Notes: generated by a model not told the origin, from the sequence alone. Positions 1 to 11,699 are shown, numbered from the stretch's first letter. The stretch: 64,000 nt of DNA from Lepturacanthus savala (GCA_030544235.1 CM060468.1:4470758-4534757), one strand, 5' to 3'. Numbers and translations are program-made.

Positions 1-240
1 AAACCAGGTGATTAGCCGCCATGCTTCAGTAAACTGCGTTAAAGTGTATCACCAAATGATTCGCCTTTAATGGAGGGCAACGTAAATGCAAATGAGAGCA
101 ATTTTGCTAATCGTCGCTGTCACCAAAGAAGCTTGTAATCTCTTAAATGTTAACCTTTTAGCCTGAAAGCAGTTTGTTTAATGGATTGTAAAGGTTTCAC
201 GAGGCTGTTACTTTGGGGGAATGTTCTCAACCTTTTTAAA
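1..240. promoter_or_regulatory. Candidate conserved non-coding element (left edge)
   Basis: Non-repetitive, balanced-composition sequence with no open frame of note. It contains a perfect POU octamer ATGCAAAT at 86-93, followed by homeodomain-type core TTGCTAAT. This texture is typical of vertebrate developmental enhancers and differs from the AT-rich repeats that follow. Conservation itself was not tested, so the call is an inference. Confidence 0.3.
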
Positions 241-1260
241 GTTCCTGCAGAAACAAAACAAATCCCCAAAAAGTTAAAAGCTGAACAAAAGTCGGGTTCA
301 TTAGACAGGAATTAAAGGCTCAATCTGTGTAATATTAAAAATGCACATTCACGCATAATTAAAGGTTGAGTTATAGATGCTTGATGATTCCAAGTTTATC
401 ATAAATACTATAAAACATGAGCATCTAATCACTATAATTACTTGTTGTTCCATTACTGTGTTGAGATGTTTTGCTGGATAAAAGACGCCCATAATAAGGT
501 TTTAACGTTGTGCTTTTGGAATTTACAGCCGACCATTGTTAAAAAACGATAAAAGCAGCGGTTTAATGTCTTTCACATCTGCTGAAGTGTTTAAAGACAC
601 CTGTAGAGTTCCCCTCCGGTCTCCTTTTTGGCAAAGCGCTCTGCTTCTCTTAAATCTTTTCTCGCTCTTTTTTAGTAGCGGAAAGTAATGCAAACATTTA
701 GGTAACCAAGGAGACAGACCATCATTTTCACCAGCTGAAAACGCTAACATTAATATGGTTAATGTTCCTTTGCAAACCAGCGTCGACCAAAGGTTGTGTG
801 TTAGAGAAGGAGAAGGAGTGCTACTGAACAGACACCAGTGGACTCGGACAGGGCATCCTCCTCTGGTGAAGCAATCGCTCTTAGATCCACTCCTGAGTTC
901 TCAGTGTACGTCTACTGCACATTTCAAGGTTTCATCATGTCGCTATGTGCAAAACCTAAGTAAATCGTATCCTGGACTAGGCCTGAATGATCTGTCTTTT
1001 TAGATTTAGATTTCAAACAATGTAAACTTAAGATTTTCAAAGCTGTTAAAAGTTAAGACGTTTTTTTTGCTCTTTTAGTTCTACAGTTGTACGAGCACTC
1101 AATGCAGCCTGTGGAGCATGTTTCTTGTTAATAAACAGGACGACATTTGAAATAATGTCTTAAATTCAGTTTTCATTCTTGCAGCAGAGTTGTAGCATTT
1201 ATTCTTTTAATGGTATGATGTAAATGTCGTTGTGCACTGAAACTTGGTTTCAAACTTGGA
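241..1260. other. AT-rich intergenic sequence, no gene seen
   Basis: Short open frames on both strands (for example 523-750 minus and 755-1003 plus) have no recognisable domain and no codon-like character. I see no repeat termini here. Confidence 0.5.
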
Positions 1261-1265
1261 CCCAT

Positions 1266-1454
1266 TTAAAATGGGCCTTATTTTTCTATTTTTCTAGTTA
1301 ATATTTTTAATTATTGTGGTCTATTCATTCAAAAAGCACCTAATTAGATCTCACACACTCAGTCTCCTGTTGTGACATCACAACAGGAGCGGAAGTTAAT
1401 GTTTATGTTCAGCAACAGGACAGAGGCCATAGAATGGTTGGGTGGTCTTCTTTA

Positions 1455-1505
<51 letters not shown>

Positions 1506-1546
1506 CCTAAATATTTACACACTAGTAGTAGTGCCCTCTTAGTTAA
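1266..1546. mobile_element. TTAA-flanked miniature element, copy 1
   Basis: The core (1364-1460) matches copies near 10.15-10.46 kb and 49.40-49.68 kb. All three share a central dyad TGTGACATCACA (or its TG variant), a GGGTGGTCTT block and an AAATATTTACACAC block. Here the dyad sits in a palindrome with perfect 12-bp arms at 1364-1389. TTAA occurs at 1266-1269 and 1543-1546, where ends are expected, but the terminal repeats are badly worn. A (GT)22 tract has expanded inside the copy. TTAA target use is typical of piggyBac-like elements. Boundaries are uncertain. Confidence 0.5.
1458..1501 (+). repeat. (GT)22 microsatellite
   Basis: Uninterrupted GT dinucleotide tract of 44 bp lying inside the TTAA-flanked element copy. 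Confidence 0.97.
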
Positions 1547-2055
1547 GATTTATGTTGAGTCCAGAACCACTTTCTCCCTTCAGCAGAGAATGGTTCAAAC
1601 AGCCTTTTAGTGTCAAATTCTGCAAGAATGAAGCTCAAACATCTGAAAACGAGCAAAAAACCATTTCTGAGTGGAGGAGAAAGCAGATTATTAGGTCCTT
1701 GTAGTGATCAGATGTGACCTGAAGTGAATTTGACTTGAATCTATTATGATTTCAGATTAATCAGTGATGCTTTGTGCAAAGCTGTTTCATATCCACATCT
1801 CATCAACACGTTTAACATGTAACATACTTGCGTCATACAACATTGCAGCATGTTGGGTGTGACATGACTGTAGGAAAAAAAAACTCCACATAGAGAAGAA
1901 TCAGGCAGCAGGAGGTGTTTCCTGGCAGTCAGATATAGTAAGCGGGAGAATAGTTTGCATAGGCTGCAGCCAGAGATTTGGCATGAATTTTTGATACACA
2001 AACACAATCATGATTGCAGATTGGCACAGGGGGATGTTGGGAGTACACATGCTAC

Positions 2056-2241
2056 CACACACACACACACACACAAACACCTAGAATGATTTCCCCCCAG
2101 ACTCCTTGTCCTCCTCAGCTGAACACATGTCATTTGTATGCCGCCCCTCCAACACACTGACAGAACGGCATTTGGAAACACTCGTCTCCTGATCGCATCC
2201 TCGCTCTGCTCCCTGTTATTCCCAGACAGGTGTCCCCCTCA

Positions 2242-2272
<31 letters not shown>

Positions 2273-2492
2273 CAGTAAAGACTCACACATAATTCAATAC
2301 TGTATACTCACGTGTTCAAATATAATCAGATAAAAAAAAAAAAAAAACTCACGTACGAGCCGACAAACTCAAACAAACAGACACAAGCTCGCGGATATGC
2401 TCACACAATGAATCTCTATGGTGACTGCTGAGCTCTGACACTGTCGAGTGTGTTGCTTCTTCATCATGCTGCTCTGCTCTGTGTGATCAGTT

Positions 2493-2525
<33 letters not shown>

Positions 2526-2612
2526 GACAAAGAGGGGCCTTCCATTTCACTGACTAATATCACCCTGATGCCTTGTTAGCTCTGCACTTGTCTGTGTGTG
2601 TGGACACATGCA

Positions 2613-2645
<33 letters not shown>
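2056..2645. repeat. Cluster of CA/GT microsatellites
   Basis: Three CA tracts (2056-2075, 2245-2272, 2494-2523) are followed by one GT tract (2615-2645). A short poly-A run lies near 2331-2346. Open frames through these tracts encode only Thr-His or Cys-Val repeats and are not genes. Confidence 0.95.
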
Positions 2646-2647
<2 letters not shown>

Positions 2648-2649
2648 CC

Positions 2650-3640
2650 AGTTCATGCATAGGCTATAGGCATGTTTGATTATCTTTATCACAATTATTT
2701 TGATCAATATTGAAATCACAATTATTATTAACATATATTCCAGCCATTCCGTTACAGCATCTGTTGAATTCCAACACATGAACACCTCATTCTGCTTAAA
2801 GAGGAACCAAGAGTGGAATAAAGTCACTCAAGATTTTGACCATTTATTATTTTCTACAAATAAATGCTCTAAATTTTTATTTGGAATTTGGGGGAAATGT
2901 TGTCAGTAGTTTACAGACTCAAACAAAAATGTTCCTTTAGCCCAAACACATACATATAAGTAGTAAAATCTGAAAAAGTGATCATTTTTGCAGTGGTCTC
3001 TTATTAAGTTCAGGATATTGTACTTACATGAAGCTTTTCCTATTTGATCTGAATTTTATTGAAATAAGTAAAAGTTCCCTTTGATATTTATTTATTATCC
3101 CAAAAATGAAATAAATGAAATCCACTGATATCCCTAACTTATTGGGAGTAAAGTGTGTGTGTATGTATATATATGTATATGTATGTGTAAAGAAAAGATG
3201 TTACATCTTTTCAACTTGATTATATGATTTGAGCAGATCATTTAACATGCAAATTGAAATCACAGTTAAAATTCAATTCATTAGCACAGCCTTAACAGGC
3301 TACATATAGACATACATCTATTCCTGGTTCTTTCTGCAGTTCCGTGGGACAAAATGAGCTGTTGGTGCCCTAGGAAGACATATTTCAGGCAAAAATCACT
3401 GAGTGTGTGCGCGTGTGTCGTTGCAGAGTTAATATGCGTGACTGCCCGTAACCCCGGGTCACCAGAGAGGGATGCATGAGTGATATAGTGATATGTGAAG
3501 GGTCATCTCCCAACCCATATGGACTTTATCTCACACACACACACTAAACAGGAACGGGGTAATTAATAGCTCCTCTACACATCACTGATATACCCAAGAG
3601 ACCTGGCATTCAGGAGGATCTCACACACACTATGGCAGAA
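2650..3640. other. AT-rich sequence, no gene seen
   Basis: Contains a TATATGTATGTG-type imperfect simple repeat near 3155-3188 and otherwise unremarkable AT-rich sequence. No coding or RNA gene could be supported. Confidence 0.5.
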
Positions 3641-3689
3641 CAGCAGTGTGTGTCTGTGTGTGTATGTGTGTGTGTGTGTGTGTAAAAGT

Positions 3690-4060
3690 AGTATTTCTGC
3701 CGACTGCTGCTGCCTGTTTGACACTGACGGCTAAAAGGGAAGCGGCTGCAAGGTGCTCTTGGAAAGACTGCTGCACCCGGCAGCTTTTCTGGCAGAGTGC
3801 AGCCCTTCAAAAAGTGAAATATGTCCAACTTACCAGAAAAGCACAACGAGAGGTCAGCCCGCTCCTCTCCCGGCCAACCAATCATAAAGCAGAAAAACGC
3901 TGCGTTCGCCCTTTTCCCACATGAGAAACACAAACAGAAAAAAATGTTGGCGGGGAACAGGTCACAGGAGGTAAATACTGTCAAGTGGTTTTCTATCTGT
4001 ACGAAGTTGAGCGATGGGAATGTGTAATATTTAATATGTGAAACGGCCCCCGTGTACTTT
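3690..4060. promoter_or_regulatory. Candidate regulatory block
   Basis: GC-balanced, repeat-free block directly after a TG tract (3645-3683). It carries a CCAATCA motif near 3876 and an NKX2-type site TCAAGTGG at 3981-3988. A 153-codon open frame on the minus strand (3610-4071) runs into the CA tract and has no recognisable domain, so it is not called as a gene. The regulatory reading is an inference from composition and motifs. Confidence 0.25.
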
Positions 4061-4935
4061 TTGTTTTCCAAAAAAGCAAAAAAAAAAAGAAGTGTAACAG
4101 CACAAATACAGTTTGTATGTGTCTTTTACTGTATGTTGTAAATTCAGCTTTCTAAAGGGTCAACTCAGCTGAATTATTTTTATTTTCGCCTCCCTGTAGG
4201 ATCGAGTCATGCGGATATTTTTGGTTCGGCCTCCATGAATGGAAGTTTGTTTGTGCTAGTTACAGCATTGTAAATTTAGATTTGCAAGGCACTATTTATT
4301 TAATAGAAGGCAGTAAAGGTAAGTTATTGCTGTGAGCAACACGAATAAAATTCCACGCACCTCCATTAGCTTATAGCGCGGCGAAATTATCAATAAATCA
4401 CAATCTGTGCAGGTAAATAGAATATAAATTATGTACACGACCACATACCAGAGATATTCTGTCTGTTTTCTCTATCATGGTTAATTTAACACTGCGTACA
4501 GTGAAAACTACACATTGACAGCTTGATCACAATAAAGTGGGAGCAAAAAACACAGTAAAATTTGCCATTAAAATAAAATAAGGTACCAAACCATTAACTT
4601 CATTGACTTAATGCCAAGAAACCTAATATTACTTCAGATATCTACTCGATTTTAATATCCTCGAGGTAAATATTTTAGGCAAATTTTGCACACACAAACA
4701 ATTAATTCCCACACATAAAAACACAGAATACGCTGATGATATTGTCGGTTCTATAAATACTGAATAGGCGTCTACATGACTTAACATTACAGGAAAAAAA
4801 CTCTGTTTAAATGGAGCTATGCAGCAGTTTTAATACATACAGGATGTATGTTCTTGCTCTCCCTCCTGGTTTTTGCATTTTGGTTCAGCCCGGCAGCTGC
4901 TCAGCAGATAGGTCATGAAATGTATGCAGTTGAGT

Positions 4936-4936
<1 letters not shown>

Positions 4937-4978
<42 letters not shown>

Positions 4979-5278
4979 GTGTTGGGGGGGGTTGAGATGA
5001 GAGACGAATCTGAAAATGAGATTGGCCAGATTAGATTGCCTGATTGAGCAATTAGCTATCATCTCCATCATTTGGCTGGGGCCTGGCGGCATCTGCCACT
5101 GTGGGGGGACACACACTGCCACACACACACACACACACACACACGACAGACACACACACTGACACACACACTCCCAGCTGTACACATGTTCGCAAAGCTG
5201 TGTGTGTGTCAGTATTCAAAATACGTACTTTTCCACCAAATGTTTTCAGCTCCTTCCAAATCCAGTGTGAGCGTCCGC

Positions 5279-5322
<44 letters not shown>

Positions 5323-5502
5323 CTGACCTCTCGTTGTGGTTTATGTCAGGATAGCTAACATAGAAGCCTGTCAACCACACTCCTATTTTCATTTCCTTAA
5401 TGTTCTTCCATGTCTATCTCTCTCGTTCGTTCCCCACTTCTCTTATTTCTCTTCGGTGGGCTGTTCACTTGCTCGCTGATGTTTTCTTTCATCGCTAACA
5501 CA

Positions 5503-5558
<56 letters not shown>
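4937..5558. repeat. Four alternating GT and CA tracts
   Basis: Tracts occur in alternating orientation: GT 4937-4982, CA 5121-5144, GT 5281-5321 and CA 5504-5558. Neighbouring tracts are mutually complementary, so they could pair as long stems. A poly-A run follows at 5720-5737. Confidence 0.96.
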
Positions 5559-5560
<2 letters not shown>

Positions 5561-6074
5561 GTACCCTATAGCGTTCTCCCTGTCTTTCTCATTCACTTTT
5601 TCTGCCTTCACCGCTTTTTTTTTACGGTTTAGGACATGAATTCTCTTCCGGCTCTGATTTAGAGAAAAAAAAAGGAACACAAAGGACTAAATTCAATTCA
5701 AAGCGAGTAAGCGCTCTTTAAAAAAAAAAAAAAAAAAGGAAAAAAAAATTAGTGTCCATCCATTTCGTTTTACGCACTCTCGAGACGGGAGAGAAATTTC
5801 AAACAATGCCGCGCAGCGGGGTATAACTCACGTTTAGCACCTCAGGTTTTTTTGTCCCATATCCAAAACTAGACTGATAACTCCTGAGGGCGGTTTGAGC
5901 TCGTTCCCTCCGCAGAGGCCCACTAAAACGCGTTTGATGAATTGGTCTCTATTGGTGCTCACTTATTCTCACATAAAGGGGTTTATGGCTCAGGAAGAAG
6001 GAGAGAAGTAGGGAGAATATGGGCTGTTTCTGCACGTGACGGGAGTAAAACTCCATCATGTGGACAGAGGAAAT

Positions 6075-6076
<2 letters not shown>

Positions 6077-6125
<49 letters not shown>
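6077..6125 (+). repeat. (GA)24 microsatellite
   Basis: A 49-bp perfect purine mirror repeat. The open frames crossing it encode Arg-Glu repeats and are not genes. Confidence 0.97.
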
Positions 6126-6128
<3 letters not shown>

Positions 6129-6313
6129 AATCTCTCGGGGTGGATGTGCCTAAAGTGTCTGTTTATGTGTGTGTGTCTGCGTGTGATTGAGTGCATCAGC
6201 GCATGTAGAGCGCCTGTGTTTGTGTGCTTAACTCTGCAACTGCACCGGCTTTACAAGTCTATAGGTTCATGGGAGTTGCATGTGGCTCTTGTTTGTCCAG
6301 CTTTTATGTGCAT

Positions 6314-6328
6314 GTGTGTGCACGTGTG

Positions 6329-6362
<34 letters not shown>

Positions 6363-6745
6363 GTCAGTTAATCGCCGGGCGGCCGGCGAGAATGAATGAT
6401 GGCGGCCGTCCCTTGCAGACAGTGGAGAGTTCACCTGTCAACGTGGGCTACCTTAAGACGGATGGACATCTGGAAGCCATTGGTCTGCAGCTGGAGGAGC
6501 TGGACACAAGACATACACCCCCTATACATACACACACACACACACACACACATACACACACACACACGACCATAGATATACATTTTAAGTGCACGCATAA
6601 CTGTTGAGAGAGTTGACAAGGGTCTGCATAAATCTGGGAGTGGGAGACACTGAGTATCCAGATAAATCACAAAGCTCATCTTTACTCTCCCTGCCTCATT
6701 CTTTCTAACACACACAAACACACACACACACGCACACACACACAC
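6314..6745. repeat. GT and CA tracts
   Basis: GT tract 6314-6362 (interrupted), CA tract 6530-6568 and CA tract 6708-6745. The intervening 6365-6520 is unique sequence without a supportable gene. Confidence 0.95.
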
Positions 6746-7062
6746 TCCCGGCTAATAAGAGAACGATGAGTCATTCTCTGCTTGGATTCTCCCCTTCTTA
6801 AGTGGCTGAAGTGAACTGGCAGGTGCTTCTATTGCAGCAAAGTAAACTGAGCAGAGGGTTGGGTGGTGAGGGGAGGTGAGGGGGGGGAGAGAGAGAATTA
6901 AATCGCAATGATAATGATGATGATGGAACGTTAAAGGAATTTAGATTCAAATAGGCACCGGCCTGTCTAAACACGAGATTGACTTTGACAAATGTTGCGT
7001 GAGGATCCTAAACAAAGGCAGCATTGAGCACAACGGAGATTAGAAATAATGTTATGTGTCTG

Positions 7063-7598
7063 TCTCTAGGAGGGTTGCAAAGGGGTGGAATATTCTCTGG
7101 AAGTTTCCAGAAACTTTTCATGGGATTTTAAGCTTGGGAATTTTGGAAATAATTAGCATTTAGCAACTAAATTACAAGCTAGTTAGCTATAGCATCAGAT
7201 ACGGTGTGTCCCTCCGCCCAGTGATTTACTGAAAAAAGTAGTCCCGAGTATTTGCTTCACGTGTCCTAATGTTACAGTTATTGTACAGGTCACAACTCGT
7301 CCACAACAGCGTTTCAGAGTTGCTGGATTGTGTATTTGCTGAGGGAAACCAAAAAATACCATTAGCCGCAGTAGTAGCCAAGCAGTTCACAGCTCCGCTG
7401 GTCTGGAAACAGCTTGCATTGACAAAAAAAAGGTAAAACACCTATTGCTACAACGATGGGAATCATGAGGATGAGCAAATTTTTAAAGAATCCTAATTTT
7501 CTGGTTGTTTTAACCAAGATTACGCTATAATATATTGAAGTTCCCTGTTAAGGGCCAGCTTTGAAAATTCCCGGAATTTTGCAACCCTAATCTCTAGG
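7063..7598 (-). mobile_element. Non-autonomous hAT-like element with perfect 8-bp target duplication
   Basis: The element body is 7071-7590. It starts AGGGTTGCAAAG and ends GAATTTTGCAACCCTAA, giving short inverted ends, and is flanked by identical 8-bp duplications TCTCTAGG at 7063-7070 and 7591-7598. An 8-bp duplication is characteristic of the hAT superfamily. The interior matches, in inverted orientation, the partial copy at 39.3 kb: both contain a GGTTTCCCTCA-type block and a GTTTCCAGACC-type block. There is no transposase. The short minus frame at 7226-7441 lies wholly inside and is not a gene. Confidence 0.85.
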
Positions 7599-7599
7599 T

Positions 7600-8460
7600 A
7601 TTTTCCTATAAATACATGAGATGAACTGCCCTATCCAGGACACACAGGGCACAGGAGGAGATATAGATGAATAAATGCCTCACACATGCACGTATCCATC
7701 CACGCACACACATAAAAGGGACATAATCGATATCAGTAAACCGAGTGGCATTTAGATGCTGTCATTAACACTCACACACGTTCCCCAGACACATTGAAGA
7801 GTGCTAACACTGACATCCAATACCCTTGAGCTCAGATTGGTCCCACCCATATTCTCACACACACACACACTTAAAGAGAGAGAGTGTGCAGGTGGGCGAT
7901 TGGACATCTGGCCCTGCTACTAAAGTGCCACTGTGAGTTGACCCGTCCACGTCTTAATTTCGAGTCCATTTACCGTGATGGTGACTGGAATGCTGACTCC
8001 CTCTCCCTCCTCTGTCCTTGCACACTTTCAGCTTGTGTTTTAACTGCAGAGTGAACTTTTTTTTTGGCATAATTAGGATTTTTTTCCGCATCGTTTTATT
8101 TTATTGTCAAATGAATGGCGACGCTTGCGTGTAATTATTGTAAAAAAGAAAAAAAAATGACAGTAGAAAAGATTGGTAGCTTGTACCTTTACACCAGTGG
8201 TGTTGTTAGTGGTAAATTCTTCACATTGATATCACTTTTCAGTAAATTCTGGCCTTCACAGGAGTCTAAAGAAACCTCTTCAGCATTTCTTTGACTGTAA
8301 ATGTATGTTTTATTTTAGCCATGCTAAGGGATGCCAATGTCTGTGGAATAGATCGCTGTGAAATTACGTACAGGGTTGTTTCCTAGTGACTTATGAGATC
8401 CCCTGTCTTTTCCTCTAACACCACTATAAGACTAGAAGCCATCCGGGGTTTGAGTGAAAT
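7600..8460. other. Unique sequence with short CA run, no gene seen
   Basis: Contains a short CA run near 7856-7870 and a GAGAGAG run near 7876. No coding region, RNA gene or transposon termini could be supported. Confidence 0.45.
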
Positions 8461-8464
8461 GTCT

Positions 8465-8772
8465 CCTCCAATTAGTTGGATTCCCACTAAATTTGGGACG
8501 TACGTTCATTTTCCATTGAAGATATGGTCTAACAAACAGGACTATTAAATTTTGACTTCATCTTGGAATGAGATTTGTTCCTCATAAAATGGGCATTACT
8601 TGCAGTCAAATATACCATTCAACCTCTCTCTGGCCTTATGAAGCAGCACCTTTTTCATTTTTGCCAATTGGTGTTTATTTTGTAGCATTTTTGATATACA
8701 CTCCAGATATTACACACATTTTCTCCTCAATCCTGCCCATTGAATTGCCCCATTAGGGACAAATAAAGATAC
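8465..8772 (+). repeat. Possible LINE 3' tail fragment
   Basis: The segment ends with GGGACAAATAAAGATAC at about 8755-8771. This resembles the 3' ends of teleost L2/Rex-type LINEs, which finish in a (G)GGAxAAATAAAG tail. No reverse transcriptase motif is visible upstream. A 62-codon frame (8568-8756) is probably incidental. Confidence 0.25.
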
Positions 8773-8774
8773 GG

Positions 8775-10149
8775 TAAGTTATTCTTAACTTCTTGGAATA
8801 AGTCTAGAAACAAGTCTAGAAACAACCACATTCACTGGGCTATTAGATTAGATTATAGATTATATAGAGAGATTTTTTCATATTTGAAATTATAAAACAC
8901 TATGTAGACTATAATGGTAGGCTGAGGTTAAACAAGGACTAATAATGTAGATAAATGAAATATCCTTAAAACATATTATAAATATAATTTGGGTAAACCT
9001 ATTGCCAGATGAGCTGCTGACTCAGATTACATTGAGCAACCTGCACAGGAATAAATTACAATATAAAAGATTTGTGAGTTTCTCGCTTACCCCCTGAAGA
9101 TCTGAATATCTCACTGCTGTGTTGCCAAGTCTCACAGTCAATGTGTGAGACTTGGCAGCGCTGCTAATAACTTCAGAGATCCTTTGAGATTTCATCTATC
9201 CTCAACTTAGGTCAACATTTAAATTGTTCAATACTTTGGTTTTACTTTGGTTTTGAAGTACCCGCACAACTAATGGCATTCCTATCGACCTCAACTACTG
9301 AGTGCTGCTTAGTAAATATTAGCTTGACAAAGTCATTAGCATGCTAACCTCAGTTAACATGCTAACATTAGCTCTGTTGAAGTACAGCTGCACAGATCAA
9401 CTAGCATTGTTGTAGACTGTTTTATATTGCAATATCCCTTTGTTTAATAACGTGAGAACATAAAATGCAATATTAGAGGGAAGCATTGGCCAATCAAAGA
9501 GATATTTTTTATTTCTTTACGGTAATTGTGTTCACTTCTTCAGATTTATATGTTAATAACTAACTGATGTTAAAATGGCACACAGTGGAACCTTTAAAAA
9601 TGCCATCAACCACTAAGCATACGCTTGCAAATATTAAGGTAATTAATTATATAAAGTCCATGATTAAATTCTGTTGTGATTCTTGAATTATTTAGCAGGC
9701 AAGCTGGGAAAAAGTGTGACACTGATGCACTCAACTACACAGAATTAAATGTACAATATGAAAATATTATTAAAAAATACTTCCTGGTCTTGTGATCACT
9801 TGTTAATGCATTTTTCTCAAGAGCCTTGTCTATAAACCATCTCTCACACATATCACCGTCGCAGTATAGTTACCAAAAAACTGGGCTACAATACAGGAAA
9901 TACTGCTAAGCAGAACCATCGAAATGGAAAACTCCTCATTTTAAAGATAATAATGATCAAACTTTATTGTTTGATGAACAAACATCATACTAGGACAATG
10001 AGCTGACAGGTGAGGACGAGTCCATCAATATTTCAAACAGAGAGAAGGCCCCACTAGCATTTACAGAGACCAAGCCAGCACATTAGTCAACATATATTAC
10101 ACAAAACCAATGGATGTTGTTATGAAATGTTTCATTTAGCTAAACGACA
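8775..10149. other. AT-rich sequence, no gene seen
   Basis: Holds the small perfect hairpin at 9123-9157 and GCTAACATTAGC-type runs near 9340-9372 that are common in fish repeats. No open frame longer than 60 codons is worth calling. Confidence 0.5.
9123..9157. repeat. Perfect 14-bp hairpin
   Basis: Arms TGCCAAGTCTCACA (9123-9136) and TGTGAGACTTGGCA (9144-9157) are exact reverse complements around a 7-nt loop. It is too short for a microRNA precursor and has no T-run characteristic of a Pol III terminator. Confidence 0.85.
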
Positions 10150-10467
10150 TTAAACAGACACCAATATGCCGTTTTCACAGTTCGATATTTTACTTTTCCT
10201 GGTATTTATGTTGGAAATTTAGACATAAGCACCTAGTGTGACCTATAGCAGCAATAAAGTCCTGTTGTGACATCACACCAGGAGCCATTTCTAAATGGAT
10301 TGTGTTCACACAAGTTTCAGCAACACTATAGAGGAAGCCAGACCACAACAGAAAGAGTGGGTGGTCTTGTTTCACAGTTTGTGTGTTAGCAGGAACAGCA
10401 GAGACCTAAATATTTACACACAAGCACTGAAAAGTGTTTTTTTTCTCCCATAATGGGGCCCCTTTAA
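10150..10467. mobile_element. TTAA-flanked miniature element, copy 2
   Basis: Body 10154-10463 is flanked by TTAA at 10150-10153 and 10464-10467. The right end, read inward, is AGGGGCCCCATTATGGG and resembles the left end of copy 3. The central dyad TGTGACATCACA lies at 10266-10277. The order of internal blocks matches the copies at 1.3 kb and 49.4 kb; the last is inverted relative to this one. It has no coding capacity. Assignment to the piggyBac superfamily rests on the TTAA site only. Confidence 0.7.
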
Positions 10468-10906
10468 CTTTCCACAGAGTCACGGTGGTAGTGATAACGA
10501 TCAAAGTTAAGTCATGCTGTCGTTTTATCAGGGACAGATATGTTAGGACGATGGAAATTGGAGAAACTATTCATAGGTAATGGTAGTGAACTGTTTGTTT
10601 CTGTTGCAACCTGTTTGGTAATCAAAGTCAAAATCTAACTTGTAGAGGTTTCAGAATATGGAAGCGACTCACTCCCTCAGTCCACAGGAGAAGTTGGCAT
10701 TGATAGCTGGTTTGGAGAACACACAGCACCATTGACAGCACTTACCAAGAAACACAAATGCGGGACAAAAAACAACACTGGACTGATGTCAGAGAGATTC
10801 ATCGCTGTAGTCTGTCATCTTGCAGAACAAAGCCCTTCTTCTTTGTGTCCAAAATTCCACTCTATATGCACCAAATAATGGTAACTTTCTAGAGACTAGG
10901 GGGGCT

Positions 10907-11653
10907 TTTACACCAACAGAAATTGGTGCACACCCAACAATCCAATCGAACCAAAGGTACTTTTGGAGTTTGGTTCATCTTCAGTGGTGTGAAGACATCA
11001 ATAGCACTCAGGTGTGCACCAAATCAAGCGGACCGAGACCTCTTGAGTCCGCACCAAATGAGAAACTTTGGTCTGGTCCCTCTGGGGAGAATGCAAACTC
11101 AGGTACAAATGAGGGAATGCTAATTATCATAGCCTACCTTGTGGGTCTTTGGAACAATGTTCATCACATATGACCTCATTTGTGAAAATAAACCTCGGTC
11201 GGGGTGATCTCGGTCCGCACTAAAGTTTGTCGTTTGGTGGTGGTGGAAACACAAACAAGTGGATACCAATTATTTCATCCATAACCTACTTTGTGGGTCT
11301 TTGAAACAATGTTCGTTCTATAGTAAGCGTGACCTCATTCATGAAAATAACACGTCTCCTTTGCCTGGAATGAGGCATCTTCGACAACTTCAGTGCATCC
11401 ACAGATTGTTGTTGAGCCATGACTCATTTTGGAATTCGATATTTTACCATACACAAAGATAAGCGCAAGTAGCAATGTGCAAATGTGTCGCTTCATTGTG
11501 GGTTAGAATTGGTGTTTGTTTCTACCAGAACATTGGTCAATCAGACCAATTTTGGTATATTTGTAGGTATAAACGCTGGAGTCTATATATTAATTAGTAA
11601 AATTTGTATTGCCTCGTGCAGACCAAATAAACTAGTGGTGGAAAAGCACCCGA
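10907..11653. mobile_element. Non-autonomous terminal-repeat element with internal duplication
   Basis: The left end GGGGCTTTTACACCA and the right end GGAAAAGCACCCG are imperfect inverted repeats. A TTGTGGGTCTTTG block recurs at about 11140 and 11290, so about 150 bp has been duplicated inside. The right half (11250-11653) matches 48.3-48.67 kb in the same orientation. Several short frames, including one of 117 codons at 10820-11173, fall inside and are by-products. A hAT-like origin is likely but I could not define a clean target duplication. Confidence 0.6.
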
Positions 11654-11699
11654 ACTCTACTACGACTACTTGATTGACACCTTAAAGCCTCAATTTGTC

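Noticed and set aside
3610..4071. 153-codon minus-strand frame
   Set aside because: Ends in a Thr-His run from a microsatellite and has no known domain; kept only as part of a possible regulatory block.
5504..5558. Tandem CA tracts as a CRISPR-like or telomere-like array
   Set aside because: Simple dinucleotide repeats without spacers; ordinary microsatellites.
9123..9157. Hairpin as a microRNA precursor
   Set aside because: Total length 35 nt, far shorter than a precursor hairpin.
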